Source: Roseiarcus sp037446355
GTDB taxonomy: Bacteria; Pseudomonadota; Alphaproteobacteria; Rhizobiales; Beijerinckiaceae
NCBI GenBank assembly: GCA_037446355.1
Contig: JBBIIT010000006.1
Coordinates: 1 to 64,000 of the forward strand
DNA length: 64,000 nt
Reading direction: 5' to 3'
Each line of letters opens with the position of its first letter. Position 1 is the stretch's first letter. This document shows, piece after piece, positions 16,913-26,058 of this stretch. The notes under the pieces are model-generated. The model was given only the letters and a program-made list of their open reading frames with translations. It ran no database searches and was not told the origin of the DNA. Both the position numbers and the translations under genes were made by a program.

Positions 16913-18985
16913 TCAATCGGCGCGCGCGGCCTCCTCGAAAGCGCGCGCGGCGGCGATGAGGTCGTTGGTCGCCGCGCGCAGGCGCGGAAACGGCGCATCG
17001 ACGGCGAACGCCCCCGTCGTCTCGTCCGCGCCCGGAGCGAGCCGCGCGTTGAGCCATTGCAGGGCCGATTGTGCCCGCTCCAGCCGTTGCGGGGCGACGT
17101 CGGGCTCATGCAAATCGAGTCGCGCGGCGGAGAGATGCGCGACATAGACGCTGGCGGCGATCAGCATCGTCGTCATTTCTTCGAGGCCGCGCTGCGCGCT
17201 GCGCGGCTCGCCGCCCATGCGCGCGGCCGAATCGGATAGCGCGGCGACCGCTTCGATGATGTCCTTGCGGGCGAGGCGATAGTCCTGATCGGCGGCGTCG
17301 GCGCGCAGCGTCACTCCCGCGAAATCAGCGGCGCGGGCGAGCAGGCCGCGCGCGAGCCGCGGCGCTTCCGACAGTTCCCAACTCGGCCAGAAGAAAGCGA
17401 AGAGATTGGCGATCGCGGCGCCGATCAGCGTATCGGCGAGCCTCACCAGCACCGGCGCCGAACTTTGCGGTGCGATCAGATGCAGCGAAAGCAGCGCCAT
17501 CATCGACGCTCCGGTCGAGGCGAGCCGGTAGTTGAGGCGCACGAAACTATGCGTCATCGCGAGCGTGAAGGCCTGCAAGGCGACGAGCGCGCCGACGGGC
17601 ATATAGGCGACGGCGCCGGCGGCGAGCACGCAGCCGATCAAAGTGCCGACAAGCCGATCGTCGCGCCTTTGCCGGGTCAGGCCGTAGCTTGCGCGCATGA
17701 CGACGGCGATCGTCAGCAGCACCCAATTGCCATGACCCTCGTAGCCGAGCGCATTCGCGATCAGCGCGCCGGCGATCATCGCCAGCGACAGCCGCGTCGC
17801 GTAACGGAAAACAGGCGAATCCGGCCCCACATGCGGCGCCAGCGCGCGCGGATCGTAGATGCGGCGCGAGGCGAAGGCGGCAAGGTCGATCTCGGCGATC
17901 GCCGCCTCGGCCACCGCATCGTCGGACAGAGCCGCCTCGAGCCGGCGCACTTCGCCGCGCACGACGCCAAGGCGGCGCACGGTCGATTCGACCGCCGCGC
18001 GCAAGGACGCGCTGGTCGTCTCCAGCGCGCACACGCCTTCGGCCTCGCGCGCGACCGCGTCGAAAGCGAGCGAATGATCGGGGGGCAGATGCGGCGCCTT
18101 ATGGGCGAGCAGGTCGAGGCTGAGGTGTTGCAGATCGAGCGCCCCGGCGCGCAACAGCACGCCGATGCGATGCAGCAGGCCACGCGCCTCGGGCGCGGCG
18201 CGCAGCAGCGGCATGTCGCGCAGAGAAGCCACCAAGGCGTCGAAGGCGTCGAGTTCGAGGCCGATCGTCGCAGCGAGGCGCACCCGCTCGGGGCTCGCGC
18301 GCGGCCGTGTCAGCAGCAACGCGCGCGCCGCCTGCAACTGTTCGGACAGCGCCGCCTGCTGCCGGATGCCCGCGCCATAGACCGCCGCCATATCGGCGTG
18401 CGGATCGGTGAATCGGGCAATGGCGCGCAGATAGGCCGCGAGTTCGCGCAAGCATTCGCTCGCCATCATGCGGCGGTCGCTCGCCGCGACAAGTCCGGTC
18501 AATGACAGCGCGATGGCGATGTAGCTGAAACCGCCCAGCGCGAACAGGCCTTCGGCGCGCCACGCCTGAGTCGCGCTCATCGGCGGCAGGCCCATCATGA
18601 ACACCATCGGGATTAGCATCTGCATACTGAGCGAAAGCGCCCAGCGCCCGAGGCCGGTCACGAGCCCGGCGAGAAAAGCGATGAGGCCGATCGTGGCGAT
18701 CTCGAAGCCGATCCGGCCGTCGACGACGAGAACGCCCGAGGTCGAGACCAGCGCCAGGCCGAAGCCGATCAACATCGTGCGCGCCTTCACGCGCAGCGGC
18801 GCGGGAAAGTCGCTGACGCTGGCGCCGATGGCGCCCAGCGTCGCCGGTTGTCCCGCGGAGAAGCCGAGCAGCGCCGAAGCGACGAGCGAAACCGCCATCA
18901 CCCCGGCCGCGACGCTCGCGCCGTTGACGATATGCTGCCCGACGAAATACTTGAGCAACGTGGGCGACCGCAGCCAATTTCTCAT
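16913..18985 (-). CDS. FUSC-family inner-membrane transporter
   Basis: A 690-residue protein with two blocks of about six hydrophobic helices (roughly residues 15-170 and 385-510), each followed by a long soluble alpha-helical region. This is the layout of the FUSC/aromatic-acid exporter family (YccS, AaeB, fusaric-acid resistance). Position within an acyl-CoA operon suggests export of a carboxylic acid substrate or intermediate that could become toxic. No membrane-fusion partner gene is adjacent. Confidence 0.8.
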   Translation of the reverse strand: MRNWLRSPTLLKYFVGQHIVNGASVAAGVMAVSLVASALLGFSAGQPATLGAIGASVSDFPAPLRVKARTMLIGFGLALVSTSGVLVVDGRIGFEIATIGLIAFLAGLVTGLGRWALSLSMQMLIPMVFMMGLPPMSATQAWRAEGLFALGGFSYIAIALSLTGLVAASDRRMMASECLRELAAYLRAIARFTDPHADMAAVYGAGIRQQAALSEQLQAARALLLTRPRASPERVRLAATIGLELDAFDALVASLRDMPLLRAAPEARGLLHRIGVLLRAGALDLQHLSLDLLAHKAPHLPPDHSLAFDAVAREAEGVCALETTSASLRAAVESTVRRLGVVRGEVRRLEAALSDDAVAEAAIAEIDLAAFASRRIYDPRALAPHVGPDSPVFRYATRLSLAMIAGALIANALGYEGHGNWVLLTIAVVMRASYGLTRQRRDDRLVGTLIGCVLAAGAVAYMPVGALVALQAFTLAMTHSFVRLNYRLASTGASMMALLSLHLIAPQSSAPVLVRLADTLIGAAIANLFAFFWPSWELSEAPRLARGLLARAADFAGVTLRADAADQDYRLARKDIIEAVAALSDSAARMGGEPRSAQRGLEEMTTMLIAASVYVAHLSAARLDLHEPDVAPQRLERAQSALQWLNARLAPGADETTGAFAVDAPFPRLRAATNDLIAAARAFEEAARAD

Positions 18986-19023
18986 GCTGCGGTCTAACCC
19001 TTAGGCGCGAGGCGTCAACCCCG

Positions 19024-20232
19024 TTACGCCTTGATGAAGGGGCAGCCGCCCTTATCGAGCGGACGCCAGGCGTCCTCGGGCTTGATGGTAGAGAGAAGCT
19101 TGAAGTCGTCCCATTCGTATTTCGACTCGGCCGGGGACTTGACCTGCATGAGGTTGACCGGATGCAGGTGGCGTCCGTCGGCGCGGATCTGACCCTTGCC
19201 GAAAAGAACGTCGTCGGTGGGCGTCGCCTTCATCGCCTCGACCAGTTTGACGCCGTCGGCGGCGCTCTTGGTCCCCGCCATCGCCTTCAACAAATGGACA
19301 GTCGCCGAATACATGCCAGCTTGCATATCGTTGGGCATCAACTTCTTCGGATGCGCGGCAAGATAGCGTTTGCCGAAGGCGCGGGTCGCCTCGTTCGTGT
19401 CCCAATAGAAGGGCGTGCAGATCAACGAGCCTTGTGCGGCCTCCAGGCCGAGCGCGGGCATTTCGACGATGTTCATGACGAAGCCGACCAGCTTCTGCTT
19501 CGGGGCGAGGCCGAATTCGTGAGCCTGCTTGATGCAGGTGATCATGTCGCCGCCCGCATTGGCGAAGGCGACCACGTCGGCGCCGGAGGATTGGGCTTGC
19601 AACAGGAAACTGGAAAAATCCGAGGTGTTGAGCGGGTGCCGGGCGTCGCCCAGAACCTTGCCGCCCGCAGCTTCGACCGCGGCCGCGCAATTGTCTCGCA
19701 AGTCCTTGCCGAAAGCATAGTCGGCGGTGACGAAGAACCAGGATTTGCCACCGCTCTCCGTCACCGATTTGCCTAGCACATGGCCGAGTTCATAGGTGTC
19801 GTAGGTCCAGTGGACAAAGTTTGGCGAGCATTTCGGACCCGTCAGGACGGAGGAGCCGGCGCCCGAACCGATCACGACCTTGTTCTTTTCGGTGGCGACC
19901 GCGAGCACGGCGAGCGCGACGGCCGAGTTGGGCAGGTCCATGATCACATCGACATTCTCGGTGTCGAACCACTTGCGCGCGATCGCGGCGCCGATGTCGG
20001 GCTTTTGCTGATGGTCGGCGCTGACGACCTCGACCGCGAGGCCGAGCTTCTGGGCGAAGTCCTCGACCGCGAATTTCGTCGCGATGACCGACCCGACGCC
20101 CTGGTCGTCGGAATAGATGCCCGAAAGATCATTCATCACGCCGATCTTCAACTTGATCGGCGCCTGTGCGCGCGCGAAGCTTGGGCTTAGCGCCAGTGCC
20201 GCGCCTCCGAGTAGAATTTCCCTTCTGTTCAT
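19024..20232 (-). CDS. ABC transporter solute-binding protein (branched-chain amino acid/aromatic type)
   Basis: The 402-residue protein begins MNRREILLGGAALALSPSFARA, a signal sequence with twin arginines, so Tat export is possible. The mature part KLKIGVMNDLSGIYSDDQG is typical of type I periplasmic binding proteins of the LivK/HAAT class (PF13458). A second such protein lies at 27160 beside the permease genes; this one is on the opposite strand, downstream of marR, and could give the importer a second specificity. Confidence 0.88.
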   Translation of the reverse strand: MNRREILLGGAALALSPSFARAQAPIKLKIGVMNDLSGIYSDDQGVGSVIATKFAVEDFAQKLGLAVEVVSADHQQKPDIGAAIARKWFDTENVDVIMDLPNSAVALAVLAVATEKNKVVIGSGAGSSVLTGPKCSPNFVHWTYDTYELGHVLGKSVTESGGKSWFFVTADYAFGKDLRDNCAAAVEAAGGKVLGDARHPLNTSDFSSFLLQAQSSGADVVAFANAGGDMITCIKQAHEFGLAPKQKLVGFVMNIVEMPALGLEAAQGSLICTPFYWDTNEATRAFGKRYLAAHPKKLMPNDMQAGMYSATVHLLKAMAGTKSAADGVKLVEAMKATPTDDVLFGKGQIRADGRHLHPVNLMQVKSPAESKYEWDDFKLLSTIKPEDAWRPLDKGGCPFIKA

Positions 20233-20302
20233 CGCCTATCCTCCCTGTTTCCCGCGCGCCGACTTTATCGCCGCGCTCGTTCGTCTCGCGGCGGCGCCGC
20301 GA

Positions 20303-20797
20303 TCAGATCTCTCTTGCAAGCTTGCGCAGCGCGGCCACCAGTGTCTTGCGTTCCTCGCCGCCGAGTATCGCCTCGACGGCGGCCTCCTGTTCACCTTGAA
20401 GTGCGCGGGCGCGCTTGAGCAATTCGACGCCGCTCGCGGTCAAGGCGAGCGCGTTCGAACGCCGGTCGTCACCCGAACGTGTTCGCTCGGCGAGGCCGCG
20501 ACGCTCCAGCTCGTCCATCAACACGACAAAATTCGGGCGCTGGATGCCAAGCGCGGCCGAAATCTCGGATTGCTTACGACCGGGATTGTCGCCGATCGTC
20601 GCGAGCGTCGAATATTGCGCCGGCGAGAGATTGAGCGCGGCGAAGCGGCGGCCGAAATCCTCGAACACCGCCATTTGCGCGCGCCGCAACGCGTACCCGA
20701 CGATGTCGCTGAGCGAGATCAGTTCGACCGCCGCCGCATCGCCGTCCTCTGGTTCCTCGATCTCGCGCCCGGCGAGCTTCAACGATCTACGCGCCAT
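20303..20797 (-). CDS. MarR-family transcriptional regulator
   Basis: A 164-residue winged-helix protein. LSPAQYSTLATIGDNPGRKQSEISAALGIQRPNFVVLMDELERRGLAERTRSGDDRRSNALALTASG contains helix-turn-helix and the DDRR wing. MarR proteins bind palindromes as dimers and release on binding small phenolic or acyl-CoA ligands. Its start overlaps the thioesterase end by 11 nt. It probably controls this acyl-CoA region; an inverted repeat at 22144-22158 is a candidate operator. Confidence 0.9.
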   Translation of the reverse strand: MARRSLKLAGREIEEPEDGDAAAVELISLSDIVGYALRRAQMAVFEDFGRRFAALNLSPAQYSTLATIGDNPGRKQSEISAALGIQRPNFVVLMDELERRGLAERTRSGDDRRSNALALTASGVELLKRARALQGEQEAAVEAILGGEERKTLVAALRKLAREI

Positions 20798-21230
20798 CGG
20801 CGGCCCCGGACAGGCGGCGAACCACGATCTCGGGGATCGGCCGCGATTTCAGGCGCTTGGGATCTTCGGGATGCGGGCCGGCCCATACCCGGGTCTCGAA
20901 CGCCTCGATCGCGAGCTTATCGCCCTCGGGGCGCGGCTTGAACGCCCTATGCTCGATGTCGAAACTGGAGTTCCGGAACGCCGATACGCGGCTTTCGATG
21001 ATTATGTCGTCGCCGAAACCCGAGGCGATCAGGAATTTCGCCCGCGTATCGACCATCGGGTAGCCGATGATCTCGAATTCGCGGATCAGATCGCGCTTCT
21101 TCCAACCCGCCGCCTCGAACAAGTGATGCGTCGAGGTGTCAAACATCTGGAAATAGCGGGGGTAGAAGACGATCCCGGCGGGATCGCAATCGGCCCACTC
21201 GATCCTGACCGTGCGGCGATTGACCAACAC
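20787..21230 (-). CDS. Acyl-CoA thioesterase, 4-hydroxybenzoyl-CoA type
   Basis: A GTG at 21230 with TGAGG upstream, starting just after the SDR stop, gives 147 residues. RIEWADCDPAGIVFYPRYFQMFD is the 4HBT hotdog signature with the catalytic Asp in CDPAGI. It hydrolyses an acyl- or aroyl-CoA. A longer in-frame extension would overlap the SDR gene and is rejected. The match to the 4-hydroxybenzoyl-CoA group hints at an aromatic substrate, but hotdog specificity is weakly predictable. Confidence 0.87.
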   Translation of the reverse strand: MLVNRRTVRIEWADCDPAGIVFYPRYFQMFDTSTHHLFEAAGWKKRDLIREFEIIGYPMVDTRAKFLIASGFGDDIIIESRVSAFRNSSFDIEHRAFKPRPEGDKLAIEAFETRVWAGPHPEDPKRLKSRPIPEIVVRRLSGAADGA

Positions 21231-21240
21231 GCGCGCAGCC

Positions 21241-22002
21241 TCAGCGCGGCGCCATGCGCAGCGAACCATCGATGCGGATCGTCTCGCCGTTGAGATAACC
21301 GTTCTCGACGATATGGACGGCGAGCGCGCCATATTCCTTGGGGTCGCCAAGGCGCGGGGGGAAGGGCACCGAGCGGCCGAGCGACTCCTGCGCTTCCTGC
21401 GGCAGGCCGAGCAACATCGGGGTGAGGAATATCCCGGGCGCGATCGTGTTGACGCGTATGCCCGACTGCGCGAGGTCGCGCGCAATCGGCAGCGTCATGC
21501 CGACGACGCCGCCCTTGGAAGCCGAATAGGCCGCCTGGCCGATCTGGCCGTCGAAAGCGGCGACCGAGGCGGTGTTGACGATGACGCCGCGCTCGCCGCT
21601 CTCCAGCGGCTCGGCCTTGTTCATCGAGACCGCGACGAGGCGGATCATGTTAAAGGTGCCGATCAGGTTGACGCGCACCACCTTCTCGAAATCGGCGAGC
21701 GGATGCGGCCCATCGCGACCGATCACCCGCTTGGCGACGCCGATGCCCGCACAATTGACGAGTATGCGGATGGGACCGAGAGCAGACTCCGCCTTGGCGA
21801 CCGCCGCCTCGCCGGAAGCCGCGTCCGAAACGTCGCAGGCGATCGCGATTCCGCCGATGGCTTTTGCGACCTCCTCGGCGGCTTTCACGTTCAGATCAAA
21901 CACAGCGACCTTCGCGCCCTTGGCGGCGAGCGCCTCCGCTGTCGCGCGCCCCAGGCCGGAACCGCCGCCCGTAACGATCGCCGTCGCGCCTTCGATCCTC
22001 AT
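21241..22002 (-). CDS. 3-hydroxyacyl-CoA dehydrogenase, SDR type (HSD10-like)
   Basis: A 253-residue SDR. NAD motif VTGGGSGLGRATAEAL, Asp in AVFDLN favouring NAD, NCAGIG, and catalytic SVAAFDGQIGQAAYSASKGG with Tyr and Lys. The VPFPPRLGDPKEYGALAVHI segment is typical of type II 3-hydroxyacyl-CoA dehydrogenases. It oxidises 3-hydroxyacyl-CoA to 3-ketoacyl-CoA. First gene of the leftward run; upstream lies the shared promoter region. Confidence 0.88.
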   Translation of the reverse strand: MRIEGATAIVTGGGSGLGRATAEALAAKGAKVAVFDLNVKAAEEVAKAIGGIAIACDVSDAASGEAAVAKAESALGPIRILVNCAGIGVAKRVIGRDGPHPLADFEKVVRVNLIGTFNMIRLVAVSMNKAEPLESGERGVIVNTASVAAFDGQIGQAAYSASKGGVVGMTLPIARDLAQSGIRVNTIAPGIFLTPMLLGLPQEAQESLGRSVPFPPRLGDPKEYGALAVHIVENGYLNGETIRIDGSLRMAPR

Positions 22003-22283
22003 GCCTTCCTCCTCGTTGGCGAAGCTCGCCGTTGCCTCGGGGACGCCCGCGCCCCCTTATCGTTGGAATACAAGTCTCAAGCGCGAAGGCCCAGCGCAAC
22101 CGCGCACGAGATCGTCGTGCGACAGGCGGCGTCTTCGGTATTCGTTATTATTCATAACTAAATCCCGAGGTCAAGCGGCGCTTCCTGCTCGACTATCGTA
22201 GGGCTTTCGCCGAAGCGCTCCGCCTGATGATGTGCGCCAATCGCACGCGCAAACGCGGGGCGGGACGTTGGGGGAGGCGGAAT
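22003..22283. promoter_or_regulatory. Divergent control region of the acyl-CoA gene cluster
   Basis: These 281 nt separate the leftward hydroxyacyl-CoA dehydrogenase run from the rightward synthetase-ABC run, so promoters for both should be here. The stretch 22130-22165 is markedly AT-rich and carries an inverted repeat. No gene is apparent. Confidence 0.55.
22144..22158. promoter_or_regulatory. Inverted repeat, candidate MarR operator
   Basis: GTTAT-TATTC-ATAAC is a perfect 5-bp inverted repeat with a 5-nt centre, in an AT-rich patch between the divergent runs. Size and setting fit a dimeric MarR protein such as that encoded at 20303-20797. Binding is inferred. Confidence 0.4.
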
Positions 22284-24272
22284 TTGGGCTTGGCGCCGAA
22301 ACGCGCGAACGCGGACGATACGTTCGCCAAGCTGATGCGTATGCATGCGCGTGTGCGCGGCGGACGCCCCGCGTTCCGGCACAAGGATCTCGGCATCTGG
22401 CGCACATGGACATGGGCGCAGGCCTATGAAGAGACCCGCGCGCTCGCCCAAGGGCTCGCCGATCTCGGCCTCGCCAAGGGCGACCGAATCGCCATTGCCG
22501 GCGCGAACCGGCCGCGTCTTTATTGGTCGATCACGGCCGCGCAGATGCTTGGCGCCGTGCCGGTGCCCGTTTACGCCGACGCGGTGGCCGACGAAATCGC
22601 GCTGACGCTCGAAAATGCGGGCGCGAAATTCCTGGTCGCGCAAGATCAAGAGCAGGTCGACAAGGCGCTCTCGATCGTCGCCAAGCTACCGGCGCTGACG
22701 CGCATCCTCTTTGACGAGACACGCGGACTTAGCGACTACGACGAACCGCGCCTTGTCGCGCTCGACGACGCGATCGCAAGGGGCCGGGCGGCGCTCGCTG
22801 ACGCGGCCTGCGCCGCCGCGCTCGAGGCGCGCATCGACGCCGGCGACGGCGTCGATCCCTCGGTGATGCTTTACACATCGGGCACGACGGGACGCTCGAA
22901 AGGCGTCGTGCTCAGCGGCGAGCGTTGCATCGCGGCGGCGCGCGACACCGTCGCGTTCGACAATCTGACCGACCGCGACGAAGTGTTGGCCTATCTGCCG
23001 CTCGCGTGGGTCGGCGACCACTATCTCAATTACGCTCAAGGGTTCGTCGCCGGATTTTGCATGGCCTGTCCGGAGAGCGCCGCCACCGCCGCGCAGGATC
23101 TGCGCGAGATCGGTCCGACCTTCCATTTCGCGCCGCCGCGCGTATTCGAGGCATTGCTTACGCGGGTGATGATCCGAATGGAGGACGCGAGCGCCTTCAA
23201 GCGCTGGCTGTTCCGATATTACATGGACGTCGCGCGCCGATGGGGCGAGAAAATCGCCAATCGCGAGAGCGTCCCGCTGTCGGCGCGGCTGCGCTACGCG
23301 CTCGGCAATCTCCTGATCTACGCGCCGCTAAAGAACACGCTCGGTTTCAGCAAGATTCGCGTCGCCTATACAGCCGGCGAGGCGATCGGCGCCGATCTCT
23401 TCGCGTTCTACCGCTCGCTGGGCCTCAACCTCAAGCAACTCTACGGCCAGACCGAAGCCTTCCTGTATGTGACCGCGCAGGCCGACGGCGCCGTGCGCTC
23501 CGACACGGTCGGGCCGCCCGCGCCCAACGTGCAATTACGAATCGCCGCCGACGGCGAAGTGCAATTCAAATCGCCCGGCATGTTCGTCGGCTATTATCTC
23601 GACCCGGAAAAGACGCGCGAGGCGATGACCGCCGACGGTTTCATTAAAACGGGCGACGCTGGCTTCTTCGAGCCCGACGGCCAGCTCAAGATCGTCGATC
23701 GCGCCAAGGACGTCGGCAAGCTGGCCGATGGCCAAATGTTCGCGCCCAAATATATCGAGAACAAACTCAAGTTCTTTTCAGATATCCGAGAGGCGGTGGC
23801 GATCGGAGATGGACGCGACTTCGTTGCGGTGATGCTCAACATCGAACTCGCCGCGGTCGGCAATTGGGCCGAGCGCAACGGCGTCTCTTACGCTTCCTAT
23901 CAGGAGCTGGCTGCGCATCCGCGCGTCGCCGAACTGATCGAGAAGCACGTCGACGCGGTCAACCGCGCGCTTTCTCAAGAGCCGGCGATGGCGCGCGCGC
24001 AGATCAAGCGGTTTCTGATTCTGCCCAAGGAACTCGACGCCGACGACGGCGAACTCACCCGCACGCAGAAGGTGCGGCGCGGCTTCATCGCCGATCGCTA
24101 TGCGCCGCTGGTCGAAGGGCTCTATGGCGGCGCCAAGGAGGCGATGATTTCGGCCGAAATCACCTTCGAGGACGGACGCAAGGGTCGGCTGGAAGGACGT
24201 TCGGCGATCCACGACATGATGGTCTATCCGCTCGCCGCGGGCGCGCCGGCGCCGCGAAGCGAGGCGGCGTGA
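22284..24272 (+). CDS. Long-chain-type acyl-CoA synthetase (AMP-forming)
   Basis: I favour the TTG at 22284, which has GGGGGAGG 6 nt upstream (662 residues); an in-frame start at 22227 would add 19 residues. The P-loop LYTSGTTGRSKGVVLSG, YGQTEAFLYV and GFIKTGDAGFFEPDGQLKIVDRAKD are complete adenylate-forming motifs. It activates a carboxylic acid as its CoA thioester. Members of this FACS subgroup often sit beside Liv-type importers. Stop overlaps the livG-like start by 4 nt. Confidence 0.92.
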   Translation: MGLAPKRANADDTFAKLMRMHARVRGGRPAFRHKDLGIWRTWTWAQAYEETRALAQGLADLGLAKGDRIAIAGANRPRLYWSITAAQMLGAVPVPVYADAVADEIALTLENAGAKFLVAQDQEQVDKALSIVAKLPALTRILFDETRGLSDYDEPRLVALDDAIARGRAALADAACAAALEARIDAGDGVDPSVMLYTSGTTGRSKGVVLSGERCIAAARDTVAFDNLTDRDEVLAYLPLAWVGDHYLNYAQGFVAGFCMACPESAATAAQDLREIGPTFHFAPPRVFEALLTRVMIRMEDASAFKRWLFRYYMDVARRWGEKIANRESVPLSARLRYALGNLLIYAPLKNTLGFSKIRVAYTAGEAIGADLFAFYRSLGLNLKQLYGQTEAFLYVTAQADGAVRSDTVGPPAPNVQLRIAADGEVQFKSPGMFVGYYLDPEKTREAMTADGFIKTGDAGFFEPDGQLKIVDRAKDVGKLADGQMFAPKYIENKLKFFSDIREAVAIGDGRDFVAVMLNIELAAVGNWAERNGVSYASYQELAAHPRVAELIEKHVDAVNRALSQEPAMARAQIKRFLILPKELDADDGELTRTQKVRRGFIADRYAPLVEGLYGGAKEAMISAEITFEDGRKGRLEGRSAIHDMMVYPLAAGAPAPRSEAA

Positions 24273-25051
24273 GCGACACGGCGCCCGAAATCCTGCTTTC
24301 GCTCGAACATGTGTCGCTCGCTTTCGGCGGCGTGCGCGCGATTTCCGACGTCTCGTTCGACATCCGCAAGGGCGAGATACGCGCCATCATCGGTCCCAAC
24401 GGCGCCGGCAAGACATCGATGCTGAACGTCATCAACGGCTTCTATCATCCCCAACTTGGCGTCATCACTTTCGGCGGCCGGGCGCGCTCGCGAATGCGCC
24501 CGCATGAGGCCGCCGCGCAGGGCATCGCGCGCACATTCCAGAACGTCGCGCTGTTCAAGGGCATGACGACGCTCGATAACATCATGACCGGGCGCAGCCT
24601 GCGCATGAACCGGGGACTCTTCTGGCAGGCGCTGCGCCATGGCCCGGCGCTCGTCGAGGAAATTCGCCACCGCGAGTTCTGCGAGGAGATCATCGACTTT
24701 CTCGAGATCGAAGCGATCCGCAAGACCCCGGTCGGCGCGCTTCCCTATGGCTTGCAGAAGCGCGTCGAACTCGGCCGCGCGCTGGCGATGGAACCCAAGC
24801 TGCTGCTGCTCGACGAGCCGATGGCCGGCATGAATCGCGAGGAGAAGGAAGATATGAGCCGCTTCATCGTGGAGGCGAATCGGCGCCTCGGCGCCACGAT
24901 AGCCCTAATCGAACACGACATCGGCGTCGTGATGGACCTTTCCGACCGCGTCGTCGTGCTCGAATATGGTCGCAAGATCGCCGACGACGTCCCCGAGGTC
25001 GTGAAGGCGGACGAGAAGGTGATCGCCGCCTATCTCGGCGTCGCGCATTGA
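24269..25051 (+). CDS. LivG-type ABC transporter ATPase
   Basis: The GTG at 24269 overlaps the synthetase stop (GTGA), giving 260 residues. Walker A is GPNGAGKTS, the Q-loop RTFQNVALF, and the signature LPYGLQKRVELGRAL is a variant of LSGGQ, as usual in LivG; Walker B is LLLLDEPMAGM and the H-loop is IEHD. It powers the importer with the LivF-like ATPase at 28597. Confidence 0.92.
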   Translation: MSDTAPEILLSLEHVSLAFGGVRAISDVSFDIRKGEIRAIIGPNGAGKTSMLNVINGFYHPQLGVITFGGRARSRMRPHEAAAQGIARTFQNVALFKGMTTLDNIMTGRSLRMNRGLFWQALRHGPALVEEIRHREFCEEIIDFLEIEAIRKTPVGALPYGLQKRVELGRALAMEPKLLLLDEPMAGMNREEKEDMSRFIVEANRRLGATIALIEHDIGVVMDLSDRVVVLEYGRKIADDVPEVVKADEKVIAAYLGVAH

Positions 25052-25061
25052 GGCTCGGACG

Positions 25062-26018
25062 ATGAACATCCTCCACGCGATCTTCGTCGATCCCTTCGCG
25101 CAAATGATTTCGGCGCCGGATCTCCTCGTGCAAACGGTCTGGGAGGGCTTCGTCGGCGGCGTGCTTTATTCGCTCATCGCGCTGGGCTTCGTGCTGATCT
25201 ATAAGGCGTCCGGCGTCTTCAATTTCGCGCAAGGGATCATGATGGTGTTCGCGGCGCTGACGCTCGTCGGCTTGCACGAAAAGGGCGCGCCGGCCTGGAT
25301 CGCGCTCGCTCTCACCGTCGCGATCATGTACGCTCTGGCGGTCGGCGTCGAACGCGTCGTGTTGCGCCCGCTCGTCAACCAGCCCGATATCATCCTGCTG
25401 ATGGCGACTTTCGGGCTCACGTATTTTCTGATCGGCTTCGGCGAACTCGTGTTCGGCGGCAATCCGAAGGCGATGATTACCGAACAGCTGTTCCTGCCGA
25501 GCGGCGCGATCGATCTCTCGATCCTCGGCGGCAAGGTGACCTTGCAGAAGCTCGACATCGCCGCCGCCGCGATCGCGCTTGTGATGGTCGCCGGGCTTGG
25601 GCTCTTTTTCCAGAAGACGCGCATCGGCCGTGCGCTGCGCGCCGTCGCGGACGATCACCAGGCGGCGCTTTCGGTCGGCATCTCGCTCAACCAGATCTGG
25701 GTCGTCGTCTGGTTCGCGGCCGGCGTCGTCGCGCTGGCCACAGGAATCATGTGGGGCGCGCGCTCCGACGTCTCGTTCGCGCTGCAAGTGGTGGCGCTGA
25801 AGGCGCTGCCTGTGCTGATCCTGGGCGGCCTGACCTCGATACCCGGCGCCATTGTCGGGGGCTTGATCATCGGCATCGGCGAGAAACTGGGCGAATTCTA
25901 CTGGGGGCCGCTGCTGGGCGGCGGCATCGAGCGTTGGCTCGCCTATTTCATTGCATTGGCTTTCCTTCTGTTCCGGCCGCAAGGCCTGTTCGGCGAGAGG
26001 ATCATCGAACGGATCTAG
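25062..26018 (+). CDS. LivH-type ABC permease
   Basis: A 318-residue permease with about eight membrane helices. GFVGGVLYSLIALGFVLIYKASGVFNFAQG is the typical LivH start, and LRAVADDHQAALSVGISLN is the cytoplasmic loop that contacts the ATPases. VLILGGLTSIPGAIVGGLIIG follows. Located 10 nt after the LivG gene. Confidence 0.93.
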   Translation: MNILHAIFVDPFAQMISAPDLLVQTVWEGFVGGVLYSLIALGFVLIYKASGVFNFAQGIMMVFAALTLVGLHEKGAPAWIALALTVAIMYALAVGVERVVLRPLVNQPDIILLMATFGLTYFLIGFGELVFGGNPKAMITEQLFLPSGAIDLSILGGKVTLQKLDIAAAAIALVMVAGLGLFFQKTRIGRALRAVADDHQAALSVGISLNQIWVVVWFAAGVVALATGIMWGARSDVSFALQVVALKALPVLILGGLTSIPGAIVGGLIIGIGEKLGEFYWGPLLGGGIERWLAYFIALAFLLFRPQGLFGERIIERI

Positions 26019-26058
26019 GCGCGGGGCGGGGAAGCAGAAGCTGTAACGGGACGACGAA

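Noticed and set aside
16913..18985. Reading the FUSC protein as a specific aromatic acid exporter (AaeB)
   Set aside because: The layout matches the family but no AaeA/AaeX partner genes are adjacent, so only the family call is kept.
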